Source of the DNA: JACRGC01 sp041305345
Lineage (GTDB): Archaea > Micrarchaeota > Micrarchaeia > Norongarragalinales > SBBD01
Length of the DNA stretch: 64,000 bases
Reading direction: 5' to 3'
Assembly (NCBI GenBank): GCA_041305345.1
Contig: JBFYLP010000005.1
Coordinates: forward strand, 124,001-188,000
Positions 8,109 to 17,200 of the stretch are shown here, in pieces (the first letter of the stretch is position 1; every line of letters begins with the position of its first letter). Both the position numbers and the translations under genes were made by a program. The notes beneath the pieces were generated by a model. It searched no databases. It saw only the letters and a list, made by a program, of their open reading frames with translations, and had not been told where the DNA came from.

Positions 8109-8461
8109 GGGCTTGTAGGTGCGCCTGCTTGCAGCCGCATCAAAGAAGCTCAGCCTGGTCTAGAGCGCCAACGAACCTTTTTTTCCCGAAAGAAAAAAGC
8201 CCTCCATAAAAAAAGAAGGGGCTTTTTTGCGGTTTGGAAAATCAAAGGTTCGGCGTTCGTCTTATACGACGACGGAACACGTTTTCGTTCGACTAGGAGA
8301 ACTGGATGTCCCGGGTTCAAATGACTTGCTTTGCCTTATAAAAAGGCAAAGTGGTGCACCGCAATGGTTTTTTTGCAAATCAAAGCCGTTCCTTGGCGCG
8401 CGGGGCAATCGCACCTTTCATTAAAAGGAAGGGGCAAGGCGTGAAAATCCCGGCAGGCCCA
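8109..8461 (+). tRNA. tRNA-Ile(UAU) with four introns
   Basis: Exons 8109-8117, 8148-8170, 8259-8266, 8300-8321 and 8448-8461 join into a perfect 76-nt cloverleaf. Acceptor GGGCTTG/CAGGCCC has one G-U pair, D-stem is GCTC/GAGC, anticodon stem CCAGT/ACTGG, loop CTTATAA, variable ATGTC, T-arm CCGGG-TTCAAAT-CCCGG, and the discriminator is A73. Anticodon TAT is at 8263-8265. Introns are 8118-8147 (30 nt, position 9/10), 8171-8258 (88 nt, 29/30), 8267-8299 (33 nt, canonical 37/38) and 8322-8447 (126 nt, T-loop 59/60). BHB motifs support them. For intron 2, helix GCGC/GCGT lies between bulges CAA and TCG; for intron 3, CTTA/TAGG lies between TAC and AGA; for intron 4, TTCA/TGAA lies between AAT and AAT. 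A T-run at 8470-8476 ends the gene. No CCA is encoded. Confidence 0.88.
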
Positions 8462-8546
8462 TCTGCTTCTTTTTTTGAAAGGATGCCCCACATCGAACAG
8501 CTAATCCTATTAAAAAATCTTTTTACTCATTAATAGGGTGGTAAAA

Positions 8547-9683
8547 ATGGCGCTTGAAGGTGAGAAGATGAAATTGGTTGCAGCTGTGGTCGTGGTAATT
8601 GCAGTAATTGCATTGGTTTTCGCTTATGCCAATGGCAATAATGAGGCTCCCTCGGGAGCAGTCGGGCAGGCTTATGAGGCAGGGAACTCGACGCCGACCC
8701 CTACGCCAACAACTGGAAGCATTCAGGCATCAACCTACCCCCAAGGAGCGACGATACGCCTTGATGGATTGAAAAAGGGCATCACGCCAAGGACGATCAC
8801 GGGCGTAAACCCGGGCACGCACACGATTGAATTTGTGAAGACCCAGTACGTGACCCACTCCCAACCGGTGATCGTGACCAGCGGGCAGACAACCTATGTC
8901 AGCGTCAACCTCACCCACGTAAACCAAACCGGGAAAATCTACGCAACATCCACACCCAGGAGGGCAAGGGTATATGTAGATGGCATTTCCAAGGGCCTAA
9001 CCCCAATTACCATCCAATACCTGATGCCTGGAATCCACTCCGTGAAATTCACCTATTCCGGCTATCCGGATTACCTAACGACCGCAACGGTTTATGCAAT
9101 GCAGACAACAAACGTATATGCGAACATGTCATCACCAAATCCAAGCCCTTCTCCCTCGCCTATTCCAAGCCCCTCTCCTTCTCCTAGCCCTTCGCCAACG
9201 CCAATTCCAAACAACTGCTCCGATACCGATGGCGGCTTCAACGTGAACCTTATGGGAACTGCTTACGGCTATCAAGGCGGGGCCCCATATTCCTACACGG
9301 ATAACTGCCATTCAACCAGCCTTCTGGACGAATACTACTGCGCGGGATCATCGCTATACAACACCACATACAACTGCAATGCAAACGGGACTGCAACTTG
9401 CATCAGCGGCAGGTGTGTGCCAAATCCAAGCCCTTCGCCAATACCTAGCCCATCGCCTTCCCCCATGCCAAACAGCTGCAATGACTCCGATGGAGGATTC
9501 TACCTGTTCACGCAAGGAACAGCCAGTGGCATCTTTGGCAACGCCCCATACTCCTACACCGACTTCTGCCCGGACAATGCCACGCTATTGGAGTATTATT
9601 GCGGGGGCACGCTCGCATACAATTACACGACGAGCTGCATGGTGAACACGTCCACGGCCTGTATTGATGGAAGATGCGTCTGA
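8547..9683 (+). CDS. PEGA-domain surface protein with two Cys-repeat modules
   Basis: About 378 residues from ATG 8547; ATG 8568 with GGTGA upstream is an alternative. An N-terminal transmembrane/signal segment (KLVAAVVVVIAVIALVFAYA) is followed by two PEGA beta-modules (about 55-120 and 128-195): GATIRLDGLKKGITP...PGTHTIEF and ARVYVDGISKGLTP...PGIHSVKF. After a Pro-Ser stalk come two copies of a roughly 65-residue Cys module (CSDTDGG...YSYTDNC...EYYC...C...C..GRCV; CNDSDGG...YSYTDFC...EYYC...GRCV). PEGA modules are usually cell-surface binding or spacer domains. The same Cys module recurs in the next gene, so the two probably work at the same site. Confidence 0.75.
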   Translation: MALEGEKMKLVAAVVVVIAVIALVFAYANGNNEAPSGAVGQAYEAGNSTPTPTPTTGSIQASTYPQGATIRLDGLKKGITPRTITGVNPGTHTIEFVKTQYVTHSQPVIVTSGQTTYVSVNLTHVNQTGKIYATSTPRRARVYVDGISKGLTPITIQYLMPGIHSVKFTYSGYPDYLTTATVYAMQTTNVYANMSSPNPSPSPSPIPSPSPSPSPSPTPIPNNCSDTDGGFNVNLMGTAYGYQGGAPYSYTDNCHSTSLLDEYYCAGSSLYNTTYNCNANGTATCISGRCVPNPSPSPIPSPSPSPMPNSCNDSDGGFYLFTQGTASGIFGNAPYSYTDFCPDNATLLEYYCGGTLAYNYTTSCMVNTSTACIDGRCV

Positions 9684-9711
9684 TTTTTTTCTTTTTTTCC
9701 TTTTTTTCTTT
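9684..9711 (+). terminator. T-rich terminator after PEGA gene
   Basis: Three runs of 6-7 T separated by single C residues directly after the stop codon. This is the usual oligo-T termination signal of archaeal RNA polymerase. Confidence 0.55.
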
Positions 9712-9769
9712 CCGCACCCTAATTTGAAAAAGCTTAATAACGGGCCGAAATTAACCCGTATGAACCTAT

Positions 9770-10216
9770 ATGCCAGACTTCCTTACGGTAATGGTTTCCA
9801 TTTTCGTTGCCGCAATGCTAATTGGCGCTGGCTACTATGCTTACAAAACATATGGGATGCCGGACGTGGCAAAACTTGCAAATTCCTCCGCTTATGGAAA
9901 TCCTTCACCTATTGTGACAAAAAAATCCCTGCCAACAAGCACCATCCAGAATTATGTCACGCCAACGCGCTCCTTCTCTTCCCCAACGCCAAGGCCGCCT
10001 GCGGTCCAAAAAAGCTGCACCGATTCGGATTCGCATAACACCTCATCCAAAGGCTATGTTACGGGAGTTGCAGCAAGCGGGAGCTACAAGACGTGGGATT
10101 ATTGCTTCGATTACCACACGGTAATGGAGCAGTATTGCGACGAGAATTCCTCAAGGGAAATTGGCTACTCGTGCAAGTTCACCTCACAGACCTGCGCGGA
10201 TGGGAGGTGCGCGTAA
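9770..10216 (+). CDS. Small membrane-anchored protein with one Cys-repeat module
   Basis: 148 residues. Transmembrane helix at about 5-25 (FLTVMVSIFVAAMLIGAGYYAY), a Ser/Thr/Pro linker, and one C-terminal Cys module (CTDSDSHNTSSKGYVTG...WDYCFDY...MEQYC...SCKF...CADGRCA) homologous to the two in the preceding protein. The spacing of six Cys suggests three disulfides outside the cell. Function unknown; it is likely a smaller partner of the PEGA protein. Confidence 0.65.
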   Translation: MPDFLTVMVSIFVAAMLIGAGYYAYKTYGMPDVAKLANSSAYGNPSPIVTKKSLPTSTIQNYVTPTRSFSSPTPRPPAVQKSCTDSDSHNTSSKGYVTGVAASGSYKTWDYCFDYHTVMEQYCDENSSREIGYSCKFTSQTCADGRCA

Positions 10217-10278
10217 AATAGAACTTTTTTAAATCCCGCTAGCGTCCATATTCACAACCACTTTTGCAGGTGATCCGA

Positions 10279-10521
10279 ATGGGTTCAGACGAAAAGGCGT
10301 ATTCTTCAAGGCATATGTATCATCACGCGGCAAGTTCCGGAATGACCCAAAAACAGCAGGAGCAGTTGATGAAAGAAAGGGAGGAATTGAAAAAAAATGC
10401 AAAAAAAGCCTTCGGCGGGGGAAGTGAGGAGGGGCTTATACAACAAATGATGAATACGGGCATGTCCAGGGATGCGGCAAAGAGGGCCATCAAGGGCATA
10501 CAGGACCATCACGAACGCTAG
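10279..10521 (+). CDS. Small soluble protein with UBA-like C-terminus
   Basis: 80 residues. I take ATG 10279 because GGTGAT lies six bases upstream; the frame is open back to 10264. The N-terminus is His/Ser-rich and the middle is a charged helix (QKQQEQLMKEREELKKNAKKA). The last 35 residues (EEGLIQQMMNTGMSRDAAKRAIKGI) resemble a three-helix UBA-type fold with an M-G-M-S loop. No known family assigned. It converges on the next gene with only a one-base gap. Confidence 0.5.
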   Translation: MGSDEKAYSSRHMYHHAASSGMTQKQQEQLMKEREELKKNAKKAFGGGSEEGLIQQMMNTGMSRDAAKRAIKGIQDHHER

Positions 10522-10522
10522 T

Positions 10523-11254
10523 CTAATGGACCCGTTCCATCGAATATGAGCCGTAAGCTTCCCGGAATAGCCGCGAGGCAATTTCGGGCCTGAGCCGTTT
10601 GTTGAGCAGGGCAAGGATTGCGGAGTTCCGGTGCGAGAGCGCATCGGGATTTCCTTTTTCCAGGGATGCCTTCAACTTTTCCATGCTTGGGATCGCTTCC
10701 TTGTGGTTTTTCAGCCAGAGCTCAAGGTAATCGTTGCTGCCGGGAAGAGTCAAAAACGAGGTGAGCCGGGCATATCTGTCAGGCAACCTGCTTGCACCGT
10801 GCTGGAGGCGTTTGGAGTAATCAAGGGCTTTCCTTTTAAGGACCGGCTCTAGCAACCACCCTAGTTTGCGGACACGGTTGCGATAAAGGTGGAAATTCTT
10901 CGGATTGATGAGCCAGGTTCGCTTGATCCAAATCCTTGTCATGGGCCCCAGCCTCGAATGCCTTCCTCCAAGAAGGGAAATTGCATCCACAAGGTCCCCT
11001 AGCATTTTCCGGGCATCTCCGGATGGGTTGAAAAGATAACGTATCGTCAAATGGAATAAACCGCGGCCTCCCTTCTCCCGCAAGGCAGAAATCTGATAGC
11101 CGATGTGCGTCGCATCCCCCATTTTTTCCTCAAGCCTACGGAATTCGGGGGTTCCTGCCATTGGGGAATCGTGCGGTTCCCTTTGAGCGTGCAGGATTTT
11201 TCCGCCGGATATTAGGATGCGGCCCGCACAGCGATAAGTCCGAATTTCTGCCAT
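10523..11254 (-). CDS. Hypothetical basic protein (243 aa)
   Basis: No family recognised. The protein is strongly basic and helical, with a central KRTWLINPKNFHLYRNRVRKLGW segment and a C-terminal repeat-like helical part. An oligo-A/T box (minus-strand TTTTTTTAATTTTT, about 11271-11284) lies about 25 bases before the ATG, fitting a leaderless transcript. There is no signal peptide or membrane segment, so a cytoplasmic nucleic-acid-associated role is possible but unsupported. Confidence 0.5.
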   Translation of the reverse strand: MAEIRTYRCAGRILISGGKILHAQREPHDSPMAGTPEFRRLEEKMGDATHIGYQISALREKGGRGLFHLTIRYLFNPSGDARKMLGDLVDAISLLGGRHSRLGPMTRIWIKRTWLINPKNFHLYRNRVRKLGWLLEPVLKRKALDYSKRLQHGASRLPDRYARLTSFLTLPGSNDYLELWLKNHKEAIPSMEKLKASLEKGNPDALSHRNSAILALLNKRLRPEIASRLFREAYGSYSMERVH

Positions 11255-11303
11255 AGGGTGTTTCAGCTGGAAAAATTAAAAAAATCATTGGGAGGAGGGG
11301 GCA

Positions 11304-12461
11304 TCATTGCACGGCATCTTTGTAAAGCTCCTCATACCCCTTTGCGGATAGGTCCCACGTGAAGTTCCTCGCGCACCGCTCCCTTGCATTCACTCCCATC
11401 CGCCTGCGGAGCTTGTCATCCCTTAGCAGGATTAGCATCTTTTCCTTCATTTGCGCAGCGTTTCGAATTTCAAAAAGGAAGCCCGATTCGTCCTGGATGA
11501 TTTCAGGGATGCCGCCCACGTTCGTGCCAATGACCGGCTTCCCGCTTGCCATCGCCTCGCACAAAACCATCCCGAAGGGCTCCCATACCGAGGCGAGAAC
11601 AAAGAATTCGCACGCAGCGTACATTTCAGTGATGTCCGCCTCGGTGATCTTCTCCGTTATGAAAATGACGCTTTTGCCAAGCCCCAAATCCGATGCGTAT
11701 TTTTTCAGGTAAGCCTCCTGCGGCCCCTTGCCCAGGATCACGAGGGTCACGTCGCGCTCCTCCTTCACTATTTCTGCGAAAGCCTGCAGCAGGTAGATGA
11801 AGCCCTTTTGCTGCTGAAGCCTTGCAATGGATAGGATGAGGCGATCCTCCCCCAGGCCATATTTCTTACGGATGTTCCCTTCGCCATTTTTGGGGTTGAA
11901 GAGCTCAATGTCAACGCCATTATATATTACGCGGGACTTTCCGTGCAGGTTAGGCGGTGCGGTGTTTTGGAGCGTATCCCTGCTTACTGCTGCAAGCGCA
12001 TCGCACGCATTCATCATCGGCTTCCCGAAAAGGTCGTCGTAAGCATCGCCAAAAAAATCCGTGACCGGCTCCACGGCCCGAAGCCTTGCGTTATGGAGGG
12101 TAAGCCCTAGCGTTTTCCTCCCATACCTCTTGATGAGAGCCATGTCCAGCAGATTGTAGAAGAACCGGTTGTGCATGTGGAAGATATCGTGCCGCGGTAT
12201 TTCGGAAATTAGCGAAGTGAGGAAGAAGGGCGAGAGCGGAACTGGCGGGGGCAGTGGATGGGGCGCATCGTAGAAGATCCTGCAAGGGATCCGCTTCACC
12301 TTCACGCCATCGATTTCCTCGTAAGCAAGGGTATTTGGCAGCCTGGAAGTCAGCACCGTGACATCGTGCCTTTTCGCGAGCCGGCGCGAAACCTCAAGGA
12401 CGTGCTTTTCCGTCCCTCCCTGGTAAGGGTGGAAGAAAGGGTTCAGCATACAGATGTTCAT
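11304..12461 (-). CDS. Family 4 glycosyltransferase (GT-B fold)
   Basis: 385 residues from ATG 12459-12461. The frame extends to 12596, but the GT4 family begins with the first beta-strand seen here (NICMLNPFFHPYQGGTEKHV). The C-terminal Rossmann half has the donor-sugar motif: FVLASVWEPFGMVLCEAMASGKPVIGTNVGGIPEII, i.e. E-P-F-G-x-x-x-x-E-A, plus SIARLQQQKGF. It would transfer a sugar from a nucleotide donor to lipid or protein at the membrane face, plausibly for surface glycans on the heavily exported proteome here. Acceptor unknown. Confidence 0.85.
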   Translation of the reverse strand: MNICMLNPFFHPYQGGTEKHVLEVSRRLAKRHDVTVLTSRLPNTLAYEEIDGVKVKRIPCRIFYDAPHPLPPPVPLSPFFLTSLISEIPRHDIFHMHNRFFYNLLDMALIKRYGRKTLGLTLHNARLRAVEPVTDFFGDAYDDLFGKPMMNACDALAAVSRDTLQNTAPPNLHGKSRVIYNGVDIELFNPKNGEGNIRKKYGLGEDRLILSIARLQQQKGFIYLLQAFAEIVKEERDVTLVILGKGPQEAYLKKYASDLGLGKSVIFITEKITEADITEMYAACEFFVLASVWEPFGMVLCEAMASGKPVIGTNVGGIPEIIQDESGFLFEIRNAAQMKEKMLILLRDDKLRRRMGVNARERCARNFTWDLSAKGYEELYKDAVQ

Positions 12462-12670
12462 TGCAATCCCAAGGGAGCACATCCCCCTTAGTCTTGCCGG
12501 ACGCGCCGAAACCCCCGGAGGTTCTTCGCATGCCAGGAAACCCAAAGTTTTCTGGAAGCGCGCCAAAAAACCCATAAAATGGAGTTTCCGAAGCACAAAT
12601 TACTAAGAAGGATTCAGAATATGTTATTGGTAAGAATAGGCAGAATAAAAATATATGCGACCCCCCTAAA

Positions 12671-12931
12671 TCAGCCCTTCATCGATTCGAGCTCGCTCAT
12701 CAGGTTCCAGATGATCGTGCGCGCGTGCATCGGCAGGTTGATGTCGCTGCTCGCCTCGTCAAGCGTGTAGATCACTGAACCGATTGCAAGGTCGGTATCC
12801 GTGTTGTCCTTGAGCTTCATCTGCGCGGCCTGCAGGTTCGTCCGAACGTTGCGCGGGATCGAAGTATCGCCAACAAGCAAGTCGAGCATGCCCGAGATCT
12901 TCTCCAGCTCCGCCTTGTCAACCTTGCCCAT
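12671..12931 (-). CDS. UPF0147 family protein
   Basis: 86 residues from ATG 12931 (MGKVDKAELEKI), preceded by GTGAG; ATG 12952 is an alternative. The all-helical sequence with IPRNVRTNLQAAQMKL and DINLPMHARTIIWNLMSELES matches the archaea-specific UPF0147 family closely. It is small, soluble, conserved and of unknown function, useful mainly as an archaeal marker. Confidence 0.85.
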   Translation of the reverse strand: MGKVDKAELEKISGMLDLLVGDTSIPRNVRTNLQAAQMKLKDNTDTDLAIGSVIYTLDEASSDINLPMHARTIIWNLMSELESMKG

Positions 12932-13015
12932 ATCGCTCACTGTAAGCTGCATAAAATCAGGAAAGGTATTTTACGCAGGGAGATTTATTAAACCCTCCTG
13001 AAATTTTTTGGATTC

Positions 13016-14242
13016 CTAGTATTTTATCAGAATCTTCTCGCCGATGTTGGAGATGCTAGGAAAGCCAAGGTCGATCTTCTGCCCCCTCTCGGTCTGAACG
13101 ATGATCGCTTCCTTCTCCCTATCGACGCCCGTAATCTTGCCAAGGTAGCCGCCTATTTCCGTGTAAACCTCCTTGCCCTCGAGCTTCATCTTCGCGATGA
13201 TGTTCTTCTTTAACTGTTTCGAGAGGTAGATCACGAGGTACATTATTATGATCGTGAAAAGAAGCGAATAGAAGAAGTTCTCGAAGCTCTGGCTGCCAAT
13301 GACCCATTCGGCCGCATTGTTCGCAATGAGCCAGAAGAGAACAACAGCTGCAGCAGAAATCCCAAAGTTGGGCAGTGCGTAATGCTTACGCTCGTTCCAC
13401 GCCTCGAGCACGTTGCCGCCAATCATCAGGAGGAGCGCGATTGGGAAGAGTAGGAGGAAGCTCTTGAGCCCTTCCGCGGCAAGCTTTGCGATGTTTTCGA
13501 CGCCTTCAGCCTGCTTCGTTGAGACCTTGTCCACCGCAAGATAGAGGGAAATTATGATGAATGCAGCCGAAGTGAAAAGGAAGATGAAGCTGATCCTTTC
13601 GGTTGAAAGCTCGGCGCGGGTGAATCGCTGCAATATCGCCTCCTCGATCCCAAAGCCCTTGAGGATGAGGTAACCGCCAACAAGCCCAATGAAGAGCCGG
13701 ATTCCCGCCTCCTGGAAGAGGAATGCCAGTAAAAGAAGCACGCCCGGAACCCCAAACACGATCCTGGCGAACTGCGGTTCCTTCAGCTTTTCGAGCAGGA
13801 CGAAATAGGTCTTCTCAAGCTCCTTTGATTGCTTGACAACTAACGTATGCACGCTGTTCACCTTGACGCGCGATTGTATCAGCGGCAGCACCTGCTCATC
13901 GCTTGCGCCGTCGGATATGAAAACGCACGCCTCTGGCTTGAAATCGCCGAGCACTTTTTCCAGCTGCTTCACGATTTCCCTATCCGCATAGTAGCCAAGC
14001 CTGTTGCTGCCTGTAATCGTGACTATTTCCGCCTGGTAATTCTGCTTTAGCAGCTCATCGTACCTCTTCACAGCCTGGAAGATGGTGTTCCCGTCGGTGT
14101 CGCCCGGGTCGGCAATTGAGAATTTGGTGGCGGCCTCGACGTTGCGCTTCCTTCCGATGATCGGGCCCCTCACCCTTGCCTTCTCATAAAGGTCGTTGTC
14201 CACATCAACGCATAAAACCAGCAGTCTTTTCGCTTCGGGCAT
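13016..14242 (-). CDS. DUF373 family membrane protein
   Basis: 408 residues. The N-terminal soluble half (LLVLCVDVDNDLYEKARVRGPIIGR, then ADPGDTDGNTIFQAVKRYDEL, GYYADREIV, CVFISDGASDEQVLP) is the DUF373 signature with many conserved Asp. The second half has about six transmembrane helices, and a short soluble tail (YLGKITGVDREKEAIIV) closes the protein. The family is archaeal and uncharacterised; the Asp-rich head suggests metal or nucleotide handling, which is inference. Confidence 0.8.
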   Translation of the reverse strand: MPEAKRLLVLCVDVDNDLYEKARVRGPIIGRKRNVEAATKFSIADPGDTDGNTIFQAVKRYDELLKQNYQAEIVTITGSNRLGYYADREIVKQLEKVLGDFKPEACVFISDGASDEQVLPLIQSRVKVNSVHTLVVKQSKELEKTYFVLLEKLKEPQFARIVFGVPGVLLLLAFLFQEAGIRLFIGLVGGYLILKGFGIEEAILQRFTRAELSTERISFIFLFTSAAFIIISLYLAVDKVSTKQAEGVENIAKLAAEGLKSFLLLFPIALLLMIGGNVLEAWNERKHYALPNFGISAAAVVLFWLIANNAAEWVIGSQSFENFFYSLLFTIIIMYLVIYLSKQLKKNIIAKMKLEGKEVYTEIGGYLGKITGVDREKEAIIVQTERGQKIDLGFPSISNIGEKILIKY

Positions 14243-14292
14243 TTTTCCACCATTATCCTTAGCAAACCAAAATAACTCCTGTAATTAAGGAA

Positions 14293-17200
14293 CTAGTTGC
14301 CATTTAAATTACGCGCCTGCTTGCAGGCAAGAAAGTAATGGTAAAGCATATGCATTACCTGATCGGTCGCATCTATCGGGGGCACATATTCTGCCATAGG
14401 TGTTGGGCTGGGGCTCGTTTTTGGCGAATCGTAGGAGGGGCACCAATTCCGCTCATTCGATACGGCAACTTTAACGGCACTTTCGGGCAGGGGCTTTATC
14501 GCAACGAAGGTGTCATCCGCAGCAGCGGGTTTTTCCACTAGCTTGCCTTCATCCAACCAGCACCGGGATGAAAAAATCGTCCCGTCGGGCTTTTCAAGCG
14601 CAAGGCATATGTTCTTGCCCTCGAAGAGCTTTCTTTGGATGAATAATTCGGTTTCCTTGTCGCCAATGTCTTCCGGCTCGGATTTCGTGCCGGTGCAATC
14701 CTTGTTGTCGCATACCCTGGCTTTTGTCCCGGGGGGCAATTTTGACAGGTCCAGCTGGGCGTTCACGCAAACCTTATCCTTCGTTGCCGTAAATTCATCC
14801 TCTTCAGAGCCTTTATCCACCGGCAGGCATTTATCAGTATTCTCAGTGCTGACCGGGGTTAGGCTGATGCGCTGTATTGCCTCTTCTGCCAGGGCCGTGC
14901 CTTCCATCGACGCCCCAAAAATTTCCGTTGATTGGTTCTTGGGCTGGTTCTTCACGCCGTATTCGTCCGGCTTGAATGTGAACAGCCAGTAGGCGTCATC
15001 CTGGTATTTTGAAATGTCCCACATCCCCACGGGTTTTCCATCGTGGGTCAGATCAAATTGCGCGCCCTCCCTCAGAAGGTATTTCAGTGCTGCCTTGAAA
15101 GCCTCCTCGCTGATGTCCGAAAAGTCGGCGGAGGAAACGGTGTCCTTTATTTTGCAGTTTTCGGGAGTGGCCATCACGAATGGGATTTGGACATCGCACG
15201 CTGAGAATGTTTTCACTGACACGAATGTGAGCTCCTTGTTTGCAGGATCAAGCATTACGAATGAAAACGGCTCGAGCATGTTGAAATCATTTACCTTGTC
15301 GAGCTTTATCCCCATATCAGCACAGCTGTTTTCAATGCCGGTGTAATCGAGAAGCAGGCCGCGGTCATCCAGCCAATCAGGCGGCTGCTTCAGGCCGATG
15401 TTGCAGCTCTTGATCTTGATGTCCCTATTTCCACCAGTTCCCTTAAGGGCACCGAAGGATTCGTCATATATTTTCAGCTTGTCCTGGGTTAGGTCCGTGC
15501 TGAACGCATACTTGTTCATCGTGTAAAGCGTCGGGAGACCGGGTGCATCCTGCTTCACAATCACGGGGTTCTCCAGGTAATGGTATATTGGCGCATTGTT
15601 GGAGTTGTCAAGGGAAACTGCAATGAAGCGGTCCTTTGGCTGGGGTTTGAGCTTCTCGGATACTTCATTCTTGTTCTTGGAAAGCGCCTTTTGGAGTCCC
15701 GCATCAACTGATTCGGAGGAAAGCGCCTGGTCAAGGGTGAAGAAACCTCCGGAGCTGCTTGAGCCCTGCTCTTCCGTGAGGGCGCTAAAGCTCTTTAGCA
15801 CGTAGCCCGCGGTCTTCGCGGAAGCATCCGTCTTGAAGAGGACCGAAACCTCGAGCCCCCTCGTGTCCACTATTGGCTTTGCGTATTGCACGCGCGGCTG
15901 GAAGGGGAAGCCCTTTTGCATCATCCGGTTCATCATCGCCTGCTTGATCGCGCCGAAATTGTTCGTTGCTGCAAGCGCCTCGAAAGTGTTGAGGAATTCC
16001 GAGTCGCAAACTGAGGCATCGAGCATATCCTTCTCAACTGCCCAAAGCTCAGAGCCCGTGACCGTCTGGTCGCAGTAAGCGCCCTCGACGCAGTTATAAT
16101 CATAGCTGCTCGAAACCGACTGCTTGCAAAAGCCGTCGGTCAAAGCCTCGACACCCTTGCAAAGCTCGTATTGCGCCTTGTCTGCAATGTAATCCTGCAA
16201 AGTGAGCGCAGCTGCTTCGGCGATCCTTTCAAGCGCATAGTCGCCAAAGCCCGCAAAATCGAGTTTCTGTATGCGGATGTCCTCGTGGGCCTCCTCGATG
16301 TCCTTTGCAACCTCCTCTGCAGCTTCCTGAAGATCCTTTTCCGAGCAGAAATTATTGCCGCTGCATTGAAGCCCGCCATCGCCTTCGGAGCCCGGATTGC
16401 CAATCACGTCGTATGCGCCATCCGAATCCAGGGTTGTTGGCGAGGGAAGCGCAAGTGGGAAAGGGTCCTCGTCGCGGATCCTCCTTAAATCAAACGTCCG
16501 TTCCGTTCCCAGTTTTAAATTCTGTTCAAAATAATAGAGCTTGTAGAAATCGTCATTTCCCCTGCAGAGTTTGTTTGGGTTTGCTTGATTGCACAGGTCG
16601 CCGTTATCAGGAACATCAACTAGCTTGCTGCCGGGGATGTTGTTCACCAGATAGAAAGGCTCGACGGCGTCCGTGCCTTCATCGTTCCTTGCGGTTATTT
16701 GGGAGGAAACGGGCACCGACTGCAGCACGTATTTCCCGATCCCCTCGTTATGGATGATGAATTCAAATTCGATTGAGAACTCCTGCCCGGTTGGCACGAA
16801 CTTCATAACTATCCGCTGTTTCTTCGTTTCCTTACCGTCATCGAAGAGGAGCCTGCCTTCCGTTGAGCCCGCTTCCCCGGAGAACTCGTATTTCATCTTC
16901 CTCGGATCGTTCGTGAAAATGAAGGTGGTATAGCGGGGAGCAATGCCGATGATGCTGTTTAGGTCCTGCAATGCGCCGATGATCTTCCCGTCTGGGCCGT
17001 TCTTGTCCGCATAGTAGCCTGCAAGGTATTTGAGTTCTTCGCCGGTGTCGTACAATTGGATGTTCGAGGCGGAGCCGTATGCAAGCGCATAATCATTGAT
17101 GATCGAGAATGCGGCGCCGTTGATTGGCAGGAAAGGCGAGAGGTGGACCTTGCAGCTAAAGCCCGCGCCGTTCCCAACGACTTCGCAAATCCCCGGGTCA

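Noticed and set aside
7979..8546. Possible small proteins within the tRNA-Ile region
   Set aside because: The short open frames fall on tRNA exons and introns and have no coding character.
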